DNA of 15,364 bases from JANRKH01 sp964351245. GTDB taxonomy: Bacteria > Pseudomonadota > Alphaproteobacteria > Rickettsiales > Rickettsiaceae. Below the pieces are notes generated by a model. The model worked only from the letters and a program-made list of their open reading frames with translations, was not told the DNA's origin and ran no database searches. Each line of letters begins with the position of its first letter. The stretch's first letter is position 1. The stretch lies in contig CAYGNF010000029.1 in NCBI GenBank assembly GCA_964351245.1, positions 1 to 15,364 on the forward strand. Direction: 5' to 3'. Made by a program: the position numbers and the translations under genes. This document shows positions 8,766 through 15,364 of the stretch, piece after piece.

Positions 8766-8790
8766 AGTTTTTTTTAACGCATGATTGCAA
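8761..8790 (-). promoter_or_regulatory. Predicted uvrA promoter, sharing its -10 with the ssb promoter
   Basis: On the minus strand TTGCAA (8785-8790) and a perfect TATAAT (8761-8766) are 18 bases apart. The predicted transcript start is near 8754, about 50 bases before the uvrA ATG. The -10 hexamer overlaps the ssb -10 (8760-8765) on the opposite strand, so the two polymerases could not bind together. No GTTC-N7-GTTC SOS box, the alphaproteobacterial LexA site, was found in the gap. Confidence 0.55.
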
Positions 8791-8816
8791 ACGGTATTTT
8801 TAATAGGATTTATATT

Positions 8817-9266
8817 ATGGCTGCAAGTTTGAATAAAGTGACATTAATCGGGAACTGCGGAAAGGATCCTGAGATAAGAAATACATCAGATGGAAGAGAG
8901 ATAGCAAACTTTTCTCTAGCCACCTCAGAATCTTGGAACGACAAAACCTCAGGAGAGAGGCGAGAAAAAACTGAATGGCATAGGGTAGTAGTATTTAATG
9001 AAGGATTGGTAAGGATTGTAAAAAGCTACGTAAAAAAAGGTAGCACCTTATATATTGAAGGAAGTTTACAGACAAGAAAATGGCAGGATGCCTCTGGAGT
9101 TGAAAAATATACTACAGAAATAGTGCTACAAGGTTATTACTGCACCCTTAAAATGCTTGGGGGAGGGCTCAAAAATTCATCAGAAGATATAAATTCTAGT
9201 GGACCAAGCTCTTCTGCCGATCAGTCTTTTGAGCATAATGAATTAGATGACGAGATACCTTTTTAG
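8817..9266 (+). CDS. ssb: Single-stranded DNA-binding protein
   Basis: A 149-residue SSB that coats single-stranded DNA in replication, recombination and repair, normally as a tetramer. The OB-fold begins with MAASLNKVTLIGNCGKDPEI and contains EWHRVVVF and YIEGSLQTRKWQD. A Ser-rich, Asn-containing linker leads to the acidic tip DDEIPF, the standard docking peptide for partner proteins. The ATG at 8817 was preferred over the in-frame ATG at 8781 because it starts at the conserved family N-terminus, has AGGA upstream, and fits the predicted transcript start. Cys at position 14 (GNCG, usually GNLG) is a small oddity. It diverges from uvrA, a pairing common in proteobacteria. Confidence 0.97.
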   Translation: MAASLNKVTLIGNCGKDPEIRNTSDGREIANFSLATSESWNDKTSGERREKTEWHRVVVFNEGLVRIVKSYVKKGSTLYIEGSLQTRKWQDASGVEKYTTEIVLQGYYCTLKMLGGGLKNSSEDINSSGPSSSADQSFEHNELDDEIPF

Positions 9267-9360
9267 TAAATAAGTATTCTTGTAATTTAAAAAATAGCGC
9301 ATATCCTCAGTATTGCAGCTATAGCTTGGATAATACAACATCATAACACATTTCACTAAT

Positions 9361-10236
9361 ATGCAAAAACCTCTTTCTTATTTCTCAGATTCTTCTGTAG
9401 GTAACATAAGTACAGCAAGGCTAGTTGCTTTGTTAATGTTTGTAATCTTCTTCTTACCTTCTTGTATTGCATCCTTTATGTCCAACTCTTTGTTGCTAGA
9501 AAATGCAGTTGATAAATATGGGTTTGAAAAAAAGTTAGTCCGTGGTGGTTTGTTTGATTTAACTACATTTCAAAAAATCAGAGATGTAAATCAGCCTTAT
9601 AATATTTACATAGAAGGAGATGGAGCATCTTTTACATTCAAACAAGTGTCATCTGATCCAACTCCAAGAGACTTAATGATGCTTAGGCTCGTTATAGAAG
9701 ATTCAAGGCCTAATGTTATATATATTGCAAGACCATGTCAATTTACAAAACTTGAGACTCAGATGCATTGTCAAAAAATTTATTGGTCTGATAAACGCAT
9801 GTCTACCGAAATTATTGATTCTATCAATGAGGTAATTAAGAAGATTGCTGGAGATAAAAGTCCTATAAATCTTATTGGATTTTCAGGTGGGGGAGGGGTA
9901 GCCACTTTACTTGCACAGCAAAATAAGAATGTACAATCCATTATTACAATATCAGGAAACTTGGACCATGAGGCATTTAATAAGTTTCACAGAACGCGGC
10001 CAATGATTGGTTCACTAAATCCCATTAACATAGCAAAAAAAATCAATAACATACCGCAACTTCATCTTGCTGGAGGGCGAGATACCATTGTCCGTCCTTT
10101 TATTGCAGAAGATTATGTTACTGCTTCTGGTAATAATAAGTGCGTGAAGTATACAATATACCCAAATGCCACACATACTACTGGATGGCATCAACCCTGG
10201 AAAGAAATTATATCCAAACAATTAAAGTGCGATTGA
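9361..10236 (+). CDS. Envelope-anchored alpha/beta hydrolase of unknown substrate
   Basis: A 291-residue alpha/beta hydrolase-fold protein. After a basic-flanked hydrophobic segment (LVALLMFVIFFLPSC, 21-35) it shows YIEGDG (83-88), DPTPRD (99-104), VIYIARPCQF (119-128), a Cys followed by YWSDKRMS (141-148), the nucleophile elbow GFSGGGG with Ser175, SGNLDHEAFNKFH (198-210), GSLNP (217-221), GGRD with Asp241, and His272 in NATHTTGW. This combination recalls a proteobacterial lipoprotein hydrolase family with conserved EGDG, DPTP, RPCQ and GSLNP motifs whose substrate I do not know. LPSC could be an imperfect lipobox (Cys35), or the segment could be a membrane anchor; either places the enzyme on the periplasmic side. 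ATG start without a visible Shine-Dalgarno. The 94-base gap after ssb shows no clear terminator or strong promoter. Confidence 0.8.
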   Translation: MQKPLSYFSDSSVGNISTARLVALLMFVIFFLPSCIASFMSNSLLLENAVDKYGFEKKLVRGGLFDLTTFQKIRDVNQPYNIYIEGDGASFTFKQVSSDPTPRDLMMLRLVIEDSRPNVIYIARPCQFTKLETQMHCQKIYWSDKRMSTEIIDSINEVIKKIAGDKSPINLIGFSGGGGVATLLAQQNKNVQSIITISGNLDHEAFNKFHRTRPMIGSLNPINIAKKINNIPQLHLAGGRDTIVRPFIAEDYVTASGNNKCVKYTIYPNATHTTGWHQPWKEIISKQLKCD

Positions 10237-10284
10237 CAAATCATAGTAAATATAGTCTACTTATTTGAAGGATTATTTAAAAAC

Positions 10285-10313
10285 TTAGGATTTCATAGTT
10301 TGTTAGTTAAAAT
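10285..10313 (+). promoter_or_regulatory. Weak candidate promoter for the 554-residue membrane protein
   Basis: TTAGGA (10285-10290) and TAAAAT (10308-10313) are 17 bases apart, giving a start near 10320 and a leader of about 33 bases. The -35 is poor. A consensus TTGACA at 10233-10238 overlaps the previous stop codon but has no good -10 at the right distance. Confidence 0.3.
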
Positions 10314-10352
10314 AGCATATTCTCTTACCGTAGCTTTAATTACCCATTCTAT

Positions 10353-12017
10353 ATGAATCACATTAAAGTAATATTTCATACTATTATAGATTTTATAAAA
10401 AAAGTTCTGACACTAGTTTTTACTAATAAAGTAGTACGAAATACCGCTCTCTATGTTGTTATTATTAGTATATTACTCTCAGGGATTTTATACAGCATTC
10501 ATTTTGTTTACTCTGCGTATAAAGTAGCCAATATAATATCTCCATTAGAAGAAGCAATGCGGGATCTTGGCTTCGATAATAACAAGAATATTGAATATAA
10601 AGAAAACGGAGTTATCAAAAGCAGAGCAATGACTTCAGAGCAGCAGATTGAGGCTTTGCTCACTATTTTACATATAAATGGAAGATTTAAAGCCGATAAT
10701 GTATGGCAGGATCTCAATAAGCTTCAGTATGTAGAAGATAGAGAGACGATTTTTAAAAAAATGATGATAGATCTTGAGGCATCTGGTGCAACTCAGCCAT
10801 TTGTTGAAAAATTTGACCCTAAGATACTGCGTAAGAGGCTTTTTAAGAATACAAATTTTAGTAAATATGATGCTGCTGATTGGATTTTATTATTATCGCA
10901 ACATTTATACAGGAGATCTCTAGGCGTTGAAAGAAATGAGATTCAAAAATTACATAATATCGAAGATAGCGAAGATCTCATTCTGCATAATGCAAGAATA
11001 TTAGGTCTTGTCAATCGCATTTCCCCGAGTAGTTACGAGTATGATGCAGCCTGGATTGCTGGAGGATCTAGGGCTACTACTATTGCAAGAATCATAGATT
11101 TCATGAGGATATATCATACAAAACAAATCAGAATTTTAACAGAGATTACTATGCTTGCTGGAGATAGACCTTTATGGCCTGAAATTGATGGCATTGCTCC
11201 AGAGGTCATGGTAGCATTAAATCGCGCCCAAGAAGATGGACTCAATATTGATGACCTAGCCATATCGCTTCAACAAACAAATGGTTTTCAATCAATACGC
11301 GAGGGTAAGGAATATATGTTATCATTAGCTAAGCGTTTAGATGTAAAGCTGAACCCCGAAATGCCTTTTGTATTTTATATTGATTTCAGAGAATGCCCTC
11401 CGGGACTTATGCCATACAGAAATTATCCATACTATTTACCCAATGAGCCTAAAATTATCACGGAATTTTCTATGTCCATAGATATGCTTAAAAACTATTC
11501 GAATATTATGGATAAAAAAATTCATATACTAAATGCTACTCCTAATGCAGGTGGTGTTCGATCTAATACTCAAACTACAGCATTAGATGCAGGAAGAGAG
11601 TTTATAGATAAAATCAAATCTGGCCTATATATTGCGAAGAAAGATTTTCGCATTTTATTTCAAACCAATAATCCATTTATCGATAGACAAGCCATTACTG
11701 CTCAAATTGAGGTCAATAAATTACTCGAACAAGAAGGTCTAGATCAAACATATACTATCACAATAGAGGGTGTAGGGTATTCTAATAAATCAGATACGCA
11801 AGTTGTTGCCTCTGAGATAGCCGCTTTGATAGCTACAAAATACAGGGCAGCAAATATCAAGACCTCAAGACCCATGGATTCTCTTATGTACCAAACTGGG
11901 GAGATTTATCATTACATATACGATATACCAGAAATGCCCAATATTTCTATAAAAGATAGACCAAAAGAAACGTTTTTTGATTCTTGGGTCACATATTTTG
12001 ATAATGAGAGAAAATAA
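10353..12017 (+). CDS. Membrane-anchored protein of unknown function
   Basis: A 554-residue protein I do not recognise. One clear transmembrane segment lies at about 31-56 (TALYVVIISILLSGILYSIH) after a Lys-rich start, so it is probably a single-pass inner-membrane protein with a large soluble part. Residues 60-225 are charged and helical. The second half looks enzyme-like: AAWIAGGSRATTIARIIDF (232-250), LAGDRPLWPEIDG (268-280), YIDFRECPPGLMPYRNYPYY (342-361), LNATPNAGGVRSNTQTTALD (393-412), ILFQTNNPFIDRQ (434-446) and EGVGYSNKSD (472-481). The order of these (a Gly/Ser-Arg motif, an N-T-x-x-T-A motif, then a beta-strand ending in TNNPFIxRQ) faintly recalls YdcF/DUF218-type Rossmann folds, but this is a weak inference. 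No Shine-Dalgarno is visible before the ATG. Well-formed codon use and full length argue that it is a working gene. Confidence 0.75.
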   Translation: MNHIKVIFHTIIDFIKKVLTLVFTNKVVRNTALYVVIISILLSGILYSIHFVYSAYKVANIISPLEEAMRDLGFDNNKNIEYKENGVIKSRAMTSEQQIEALLTILHINGRFKADNVWQDLNKLQYVEDRETIFKKMMIDLEASGATQPFVEKFDPKILRKRLFKNTNFSKYDAADWILLLSQHLYRRSLGVERNEIQKLHNIEDSEDLILHNARILGLVNRISPSSYEYDAAWIAGGSRATTIARIIDFMRIYHTKQIRILTEITMLAGDRPLWPEIDGIAPEVMVALNRAQEDGLNIDDLAISLQQTNGFQSIREGKEYMLSLAKRLDVKLNPEMPFVFYIDFRECPPGLMPYRNYPYYLPNEPKIITEFSMSIDMLKNYSNIMDKKIHILNATPNAGGVRSNTQTTALDAGREFIDKIKSGLYIAKKDFRILFQTNNPFIDRQAITAQIEVNKLLEQEGLDQTYTITIEGVGYSNKSDTQVVASEIAALIATKYRAANIKTSRPMDSLMYQTGEIYHYIYDIPEMPNISIKDRPKETFFDSWVTYFDNERK

Positions 12018-12035
12018 GAGTATTTTTAATCGGCG

Positions 12036-12376
12036 TCGGAGGAAATTCTAATGTTCGTAAGTAATTGTCGTTGCTTTAGGGATTCATTGGAGACCCAGTA
12101 TTTGAACCAGCAGCCTACCTCTGCAACCCCATCCCAGAATTACTTGAAGAAAATCATGCTCCCCCTACGCCAAGGCTTTGGCCGACAAGCGCAGAAATTA
12201 TAGAAAATCACACTAACATTTGTAGTGCTGAGCTTGGTATAGATGCCTAAAGAATCACTTACTGGTTTTACGCTAAAACCCTTTTATGCTGGGCCTGGAG
12301 CTTGGAAGATAATTTAGATGCTAGCTATTGGCATCATTTGTTAGAAATGATAGAAAAATTTAGTCCATGCACTTAG
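12036..12376 (+). pseudogene. Remnant of an APH(6)/hydroxyurea-type phosphotransferase
   Basis: A decayed 3' part of an aminoglycoside/hydroxyurea phosphotransferase gene. One frame reads GFIGDPVFEPAAYLCNP from 12080, then a Pro-rich stretch, LGIDA, a stop at 12248-12250, and in the same frame WFYAKTLLCWAWSLED, ending in a stop at 12374-12376. This matches the C-terminal half of streptomycin 6-kinase-type enzymes as I recall them (DPKG-x-IGDP-x-x-E-x-A, then LG-x-D-x-x-R-x-x-x-W, then W-S-x-E-D). The TAG at 12077-12079 falls where the conserved Lys of DPKG would be, one base from AAG. Upstream, 12036-12076 has only scrambled traces of the catalytic HGD loop, and the N-terminal lobe is gone. 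Two in-frame stops and the missing 5' part mean no active enzyme. The body is visibly richer in G+C than its surroundings. Family assignment is from remembered motifs. Confidence 0.7.
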
Positions 12377-12394
12377 CGCTAATTAATTAAAAGT

Positions 12395-12418
12395 TATAAT
12401 TTAATTATCTAGATAATT
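12395..12418 (+). promoter_or_regulatory. Consensus -10 followed by a perfect 16-bp palindrome (possible operator)
   Basis: TATAAT (12395-12400) is a perfect -10, with no good -35 at 16-18 bases. It is followed at 12403-12418 by AATTATCTAGATAATT, a perfect inverted repeat with no spacer, which would cover the predicted transcript start near 12407 and lies 17 bases before the ATG at 12436. A repressor site is possible. An all-AT palindrome may also occur by chance in such DNA, and its T-rich right flank could be a poor terminator. Confidence 0.4.
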
Positions 12419-12435
12419 TTTATAGGTAACTAAAT

Positions 12436-13632
12436 ATGATTTATTTAAAAACTAAATATCAATTTTGTCATAATAATTTAACAAATGAAGAATGGAGTGA
12501 TTATGTCGATAGTCAAAAAGGTCCAACAGAACAATGGCAAGATTCCTGGACGGAGGTAGCGCGTGATAGAGTGCATAATTTAGATTTATCCATCTCAGAA
12601 CACAGAGATATCTATGATTCTACATTAAGAACTCACATTATGTTTGGGGAGTTGAAATGGAAGCGTATAAGAACTGATAGCAAAGGATTTGATTTTATAG
12701 ATAGCAATAAATATAAAACATTTGAATTACCAGCGGAGCCTGACATTACTCTACATGTGTACGAAGATAATCAGGGTTTAAGGACAATTGGTGTTGGATT
12801 TAATATGGACAGACCAGAAGCAAGAGCTGAATGGGAAGCTGCTCTTGGTAAAGATATATCTTTTGATCTACACAAAGATTTAAATAAAAAAGAGCCCATC
12901 AGTAAAGAACAAGCTTATAAATTATTTGATTACTCAATAAAAATTAGAGAGAAGGAATTAAGAAGGAAATTTGGTACAGATTGGAACCTTTTGAAGCCTA
13001 ATGAAAAAATAACTATTCAATCAATGTATTATAATTACCCTGATTTAATCGGTCCTAAAATTACATCTAATATAAAACAATATATCATAACAAACGATAG
13101 AAGATATTTAGAGCAAGCATTTTTTGAAGTAAAATATCGATCTAATCCTAAAATAGATAGAGAAACAGGGAAAGAAAAACCAATAAGCACTAGATATGCT
13201 GTGCAAAAAAGAATGGATAGAGAATCTGCGATGATTGAATCATATAAATGTCCATTATATTCAAAACCAGGCGAAGATCCTATTCCACGTTATGCATCGA
13301 TGCAAATTATACCAGGTAAAACAGTGATACCTAGGGTAGGAAAATTACAAATCAATGAAGAAGAGCTAGATGATTATGGTAATAAAAAGCAATATTATAT
13401 ATGGCGTACAAAGGAAGATGAAAATGTAAGGCCACAACATAAATATCTTCAAGATAAGATATTTCACGTTGATAACCCTCCAAGCATAGGTCACCCAGGT
13501 GATGATTATAGTTGTCGTTGTGTACGTGATTTTAATATTCCTAATTTTATTCAGGTCAAAAACTATTCAGACCAGATAATAAGAAAGCACATAACTAATC
13601 TCTATGAAATACCTGGATTTTGTATCAAATAA
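12436..13632 (+). CDS. Phage-derived fusion: T4-lysozyme-like domain plus Mu F-type minor head C-terminus
   Basis: A 398-residue protein with two recognisable parts. Residues about 95-235 resemble a phage lysozyme (GH24/T4 type) domain: LHVYEDNQGLRTIGVGFNMD (106-125) aligns with the T4 active site, giving Asp111 and Thr117 at the T4 spacing of six; a Glu lies at 101, ten before the Asp rather than nine. DYSIKIREKEL and SMYYNYPDLIGP follow, as in related phage lysozymes. Residues 322-363 carry IWRTKEDENVRPQH and HPGDDYSCRC, the classic end of Mu F/SPP1 gp7-type minor head proteins. The first 90 residues are unassigned. No signal peptide is visible. Such pairings may occur in phage head or ejected proteins acting on peptidoglycan, but no phage gene flanks this one, so it is an orphan, either domesticated or a relic. 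AGG sits 9 bases before the ATG. The intact frame argues for maintained function. Confidence 0.75.
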   Translation: MIYLKTKYQFCHNNLTNEEWSDYVDSQKGPTEQWQDSWTEVARDRVHNLDLSISEHRDIYDSTLRTHIMFGELKWKRIRTDSKGFDFIDSNKYKTFELPAEPDITLHVYEDNQGLRTIGVGFNMDRPEARAEWEAALGKDISFDLHKDLNKKEPISKEQAYKLFDYSIKIREKELRRKFGTDWNLLKPNEKITIQSMYYNYPDLIGPKITSNIKQYIITNDRRYLEQAFFEVKYRSNPKIDRETGKEKPISTRYAVQKRMDRESAMIESYKCPLYSKPGEDPIPRYASMQIIPGKTVIPRVGKLQINEEELDDYGNKKQYYIWRTKEDENVRPQHKYLQDKIFHVDNPPSIGHPGDDYSCRCVRDFNIPNFIQVKNYSDQIIRKHITNLYEIPGFCIK

Positions 13633-13654
13633 ATGAGAAATCGTATAAAACTTT

Positions 13655-15250
13655 CTACAAATCAAGAGGACCTTCTGCAATCCACTCCTTAACTTTTTTA
13701 GGGTCTGCTGGGCCATTCTGTGCACCGCGATTGATTAATAAATCAATGATTTCTTGGCTAGCATAACGACGCGCATAAATCAGGGGAGTAAATTGATTTA
13801 CCATGGTTGGGTAACAATGAGAAAAAATCAATAAATCTTCCATCTTTTTCTCCAACTTATCGCTATCGTATATTTGGTTATTGATAATTGACTCCGCTCC
13901 ATTATCCAGCAGCATTTGTACTGTCTCTAGATTACCAAATTGGACAGCATAAAATAGCACATTTTTACCAAATATGTTTTTAATGTGAATATCAGCTCCT
14001 GAGTTAAGTAATAACTCCATAATTTCTTTATTTTGAACTGAAGCCATAAGTGGAGTTTCTCCGCATGGTATAACATTTATATCTGCACCTTCTCTTATTA
14101 ACCATCTAATAAAATTTATATCGTAATTTTTGAGTACAGAATAAAATAATACGAACCCCCTTTTTTTTATTGTTAAATGCTTGACATGATTTTTGAGCAA
14201 ATTTATATCATCCTTAAAATATTCTAGTTTTTTTATAGTGTGATGATATTGAAAAAAACTAGGGTACCATAACGCTTCTACCGAAGGATTACTCTCCATT
14301 GGCCCACCAAGTATTTGATTATTAATATAGCCCAAAAGAACTTGTTTTGCCTGGGGAGCATATTTTGCTAAACCATAATTATTTTGGTAATATATAGTTA
14401 GTTCATCACTAGCTAGATCTAAATCTTTCAATATTTGCTTGTATTTCAAGCGGTTCCAAATACCTTCAAATGACCAAAGATGTAAGTCTGGATAAAGCTC
14501 ATCCGATAAATAATATTGTTGTCGATCTTCATCATAGAATGTAGAAGATATCAATTGTGGCGCAAAACTCACTTTTGATTTTGAGTTATAAATGTTCGAT
14601 AATATATCATTAACTCTTGATCCTCTATAAGTATACAAATAATTTCCAGTCGCGTCTGTAATATGTTTATCCAAAATATTAAATGACAATAAATTTCTTA
14701 CAGAATAACTCGCGTTTATTCCTAAACTCCATCTATCATCACAATAGTTTAAAATATTTGGATATTTTAGTACTAACCATAATGGTATAATAACATTCGC
14801 TCTTATATCACCCGTTAGTTCTTTGTTAATTACCTCATCTAAATCAAAATAATTATCTTGCATTACCATTAATGATAAAAATTGTTCAATAATGTTGTCC
14901 GAATAACAAAACGCATGATGATAATATATCCCTGAAAGTGCATCTTTAGCCTTTTTAATATCTTCTATAGTTTTATCGCTTTTATCAAATTCAATAAAAT
15001 CCTTGTACACTTTAAATAATTTATACTTATCTGCATATTTATTAAGAATCTTGTTTAATCTTGGATCTTCATAGTCAATAGTTTTTTTATCTGATAAAAG
15101 ATATTGCACATCTTCTCTTAGTTGCTGAGATTCTTCTAGAGTCAGCTTTTCTTGTTTAGAATTTATAGTAGCAGCAATACTAATATTTGTGTTCGCAAAG
15201 AAGATAATCAATAACAATAGCACCGCCCGAAACTTCAAAAAATTACTCAT
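13655..15250 (-). CDS. Secreted ankyrin-repeat protein
   Basis: A 531-residue protein with an N-terminal Sec signal peptide (basic start, then AVLLLLIIFFANTNISIA, cleavage probably near residue 26-27) and no other clear membrane segment. Residues 30-360 are unassigned; they include GIYYHHAFCYSDN and PQAKQVLLGYINNQILGGP. Ankyrin repeats lie near 364-394 (ending LIREGADINV), 397-424 (GETPLMASVQNKEIMELLL), 427-455 (FGKNVLFYAVQFGNLETVQ) and 486-511 (FTPLIYARRYASQEIIDLL), the last after an irregular insert. Ankyrin proteins mediate protein-protein contacts and are common in host-associated alphaproteobacteria, where some are effectors. Export by Sec suggests periplasm or outside rather than direct type IV injection. 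The start is supported by AGGAAA a few bases upstream. Its first codons overlap the end of an upstream reading frame on the same strand by 8 bases. It converges on the lysozyme-like gene with a 22-base gap and no terminator seen. Confidence 0.85.
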   Translation of the reverse strand: MSNFLKFRAVLLLLIIFFANTNISIAATINSKQEKLTLEESQQLREDVQYLLSDKKTIDYEDPRLNKILNKYADKYKLFKVYKDFIEFDKSDKTIEDIKKAKDALSGIYYHHAFCYSDNIIEQFLSLMVMQDNYFDLDEVINKELTGDIRANVIIPLWLVLKYPNILNYCDDRWSLGINASYSVRNLLSFNILDKHITDATGNYLYTYRGSRVNDILSNIYNSKSKVSFAPQLISSTFYDEDRQQYYLSDELYPDLHLWSFEGIWNRLKYKQILKDLDLASDELTIYYQNNYGLAKYAPQAKQVLLGYINNQILGGPMESNPSVEALWYPSFFQYHHTIKKLEYFKDDINLLKNHVKHLTIKKRGFVLFYSVLKNYDINFIRWLIREGADINVIPCGETPLMASVQNKEIMELLLNSGADIHIKNIFGKNVLFYAVQFGNLETVQMLLDNGAESIINNQIYDSDKLEKKMEDLLIFSHCYPTMVNQFTPLIYARRYASQEIIDLLINRGAQNGPADPKKVKEWIAEGPLDL

Positions 15251-15364
15251 AACAGTTTCCTATCATATTATTAAAGCCACCCGGATTTGGATTATTTTCC
15301 ATGAAAGTGACTATTTCTTTAGCAATATCAAATACTGAGGTCCTGCTTGTATCAACTGTTAAAT
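15243..15364 (-). CDS. C-terminal end of a possible P-loop phosphotransferase (5' part outside window)
   Basis: A minus-strand frame is open from the window edge to a TAA at 15243-15245, giving 39 residues that begin LTVDTSRTSVFDIAKEIVTF. A V-D-T-S strand followed by an A-x-x-I helix at the very end is typical of small P-loop kinases such as chloramphenicol phosphotransferase-like or adenylylsulfate kinase-like proteins, so such an enzyme is a reasonable guess. The stop overlaps the ankyrin gene start by 8 bases, and the Shine-Dalgarno of that gene lies inside this frame, which suggests one operon with coupled translation. Too little is visible for a firm name. Confidence 0.45.
   Translation of the reverse strand, partial: LTVDTSRTSVFDIAKEIVTFMENNPNPGGFNNMIGNCYE

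Noticed and set aside
8781..8816. In-frame ATG upstream of ssb that would add 12 residues.
   Set aside because: It sits only about nine bases after the predicted transcript start, and the conserved SSB N-terminus begins at 8817.
9267..9360. GATAAT at 9329-9334 as a promoter for the hydrolase gene.
   Set aside because: No acceptable -35 at 16-18 bases, and TTGCAG at 9313 is too close.
12051..12203. A 50-codon plus-strand frame with GGAGG eight bases before its ATG.
   Set aside because: It lies out of frame with the recognisable phosphotransferase remnant that explains the same bases, and its product has no family character.

Overview
This is an AT-rich, gene-dense bacterial chromosome segment. 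It looks like an alphaproteobacterium of the Rickettsiales type or another intracellular alphaproteobacterium. The supporting signs are low G+C coding sequence, a UvrA whose first zinc-finger half reads CPVSG (the alphaproteobacterial form as I remember it), a divergent uvrA/ssb pair, a HemY-like TPR protein, a secreted ankyrin-repeat protein, and decaying or phage-derived genes among housekeeping genes. I cannot name a genus from the sequence alone.

Left part (1-5762, + strand): the 3' end of a TPR protein, an AFG1/ZapE-type ATPase and thymidylate kinase (tmk) are joined by 4-base ATGA stop/start overlaps, so they read as one operon. A good sigma70-like promoter after tmk precedes an oligopeptidase B-type serine peptidase with a lipoprotein-like signal peptide. 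Its end overlaps an RlmD/RumA-type rRNA m5U methyltransferase. 

Middle (5824-10236): uvrA (- strand) and ssb (+ strand) diverge from a 113-base gap in which the two predicted promoters face each other and share one -10 hexamer. No alphaproteobacterial-type SOS box is visible. An envelope-anchored alpha/beta hydrolase follows ssb.

Right part (10353-15364) looks like accessory DNA. It holds a membrane-anchored protein of unknown function, then a decayed streptomycin/hydroxyurea-kinase-type phosphotransferase (internal stops, 5' part lost). Next comes a gene in which a T4-lysozyme-like domain is joined to the C-terminal signature of phage Mu F-type minor head proteins. On the other strand are a Sec-secreted ankyrin-repeat protein and, overlapping its start, the C-terminus of what may be a small P-loop phosphotransferase.

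The best candidate for something undescribed is the orphan lysozyme/minor-head fusion at 12436-13632, next to a perfect palindrome in its promoter region. No rRNA, tRNA, CRISPR array or intact insertion sequence was seen. No gene-free stretch exceeds 300 bases apart from 12018-12435, which holds the pseudogene and the promoter region of the lysozyme-like gene.
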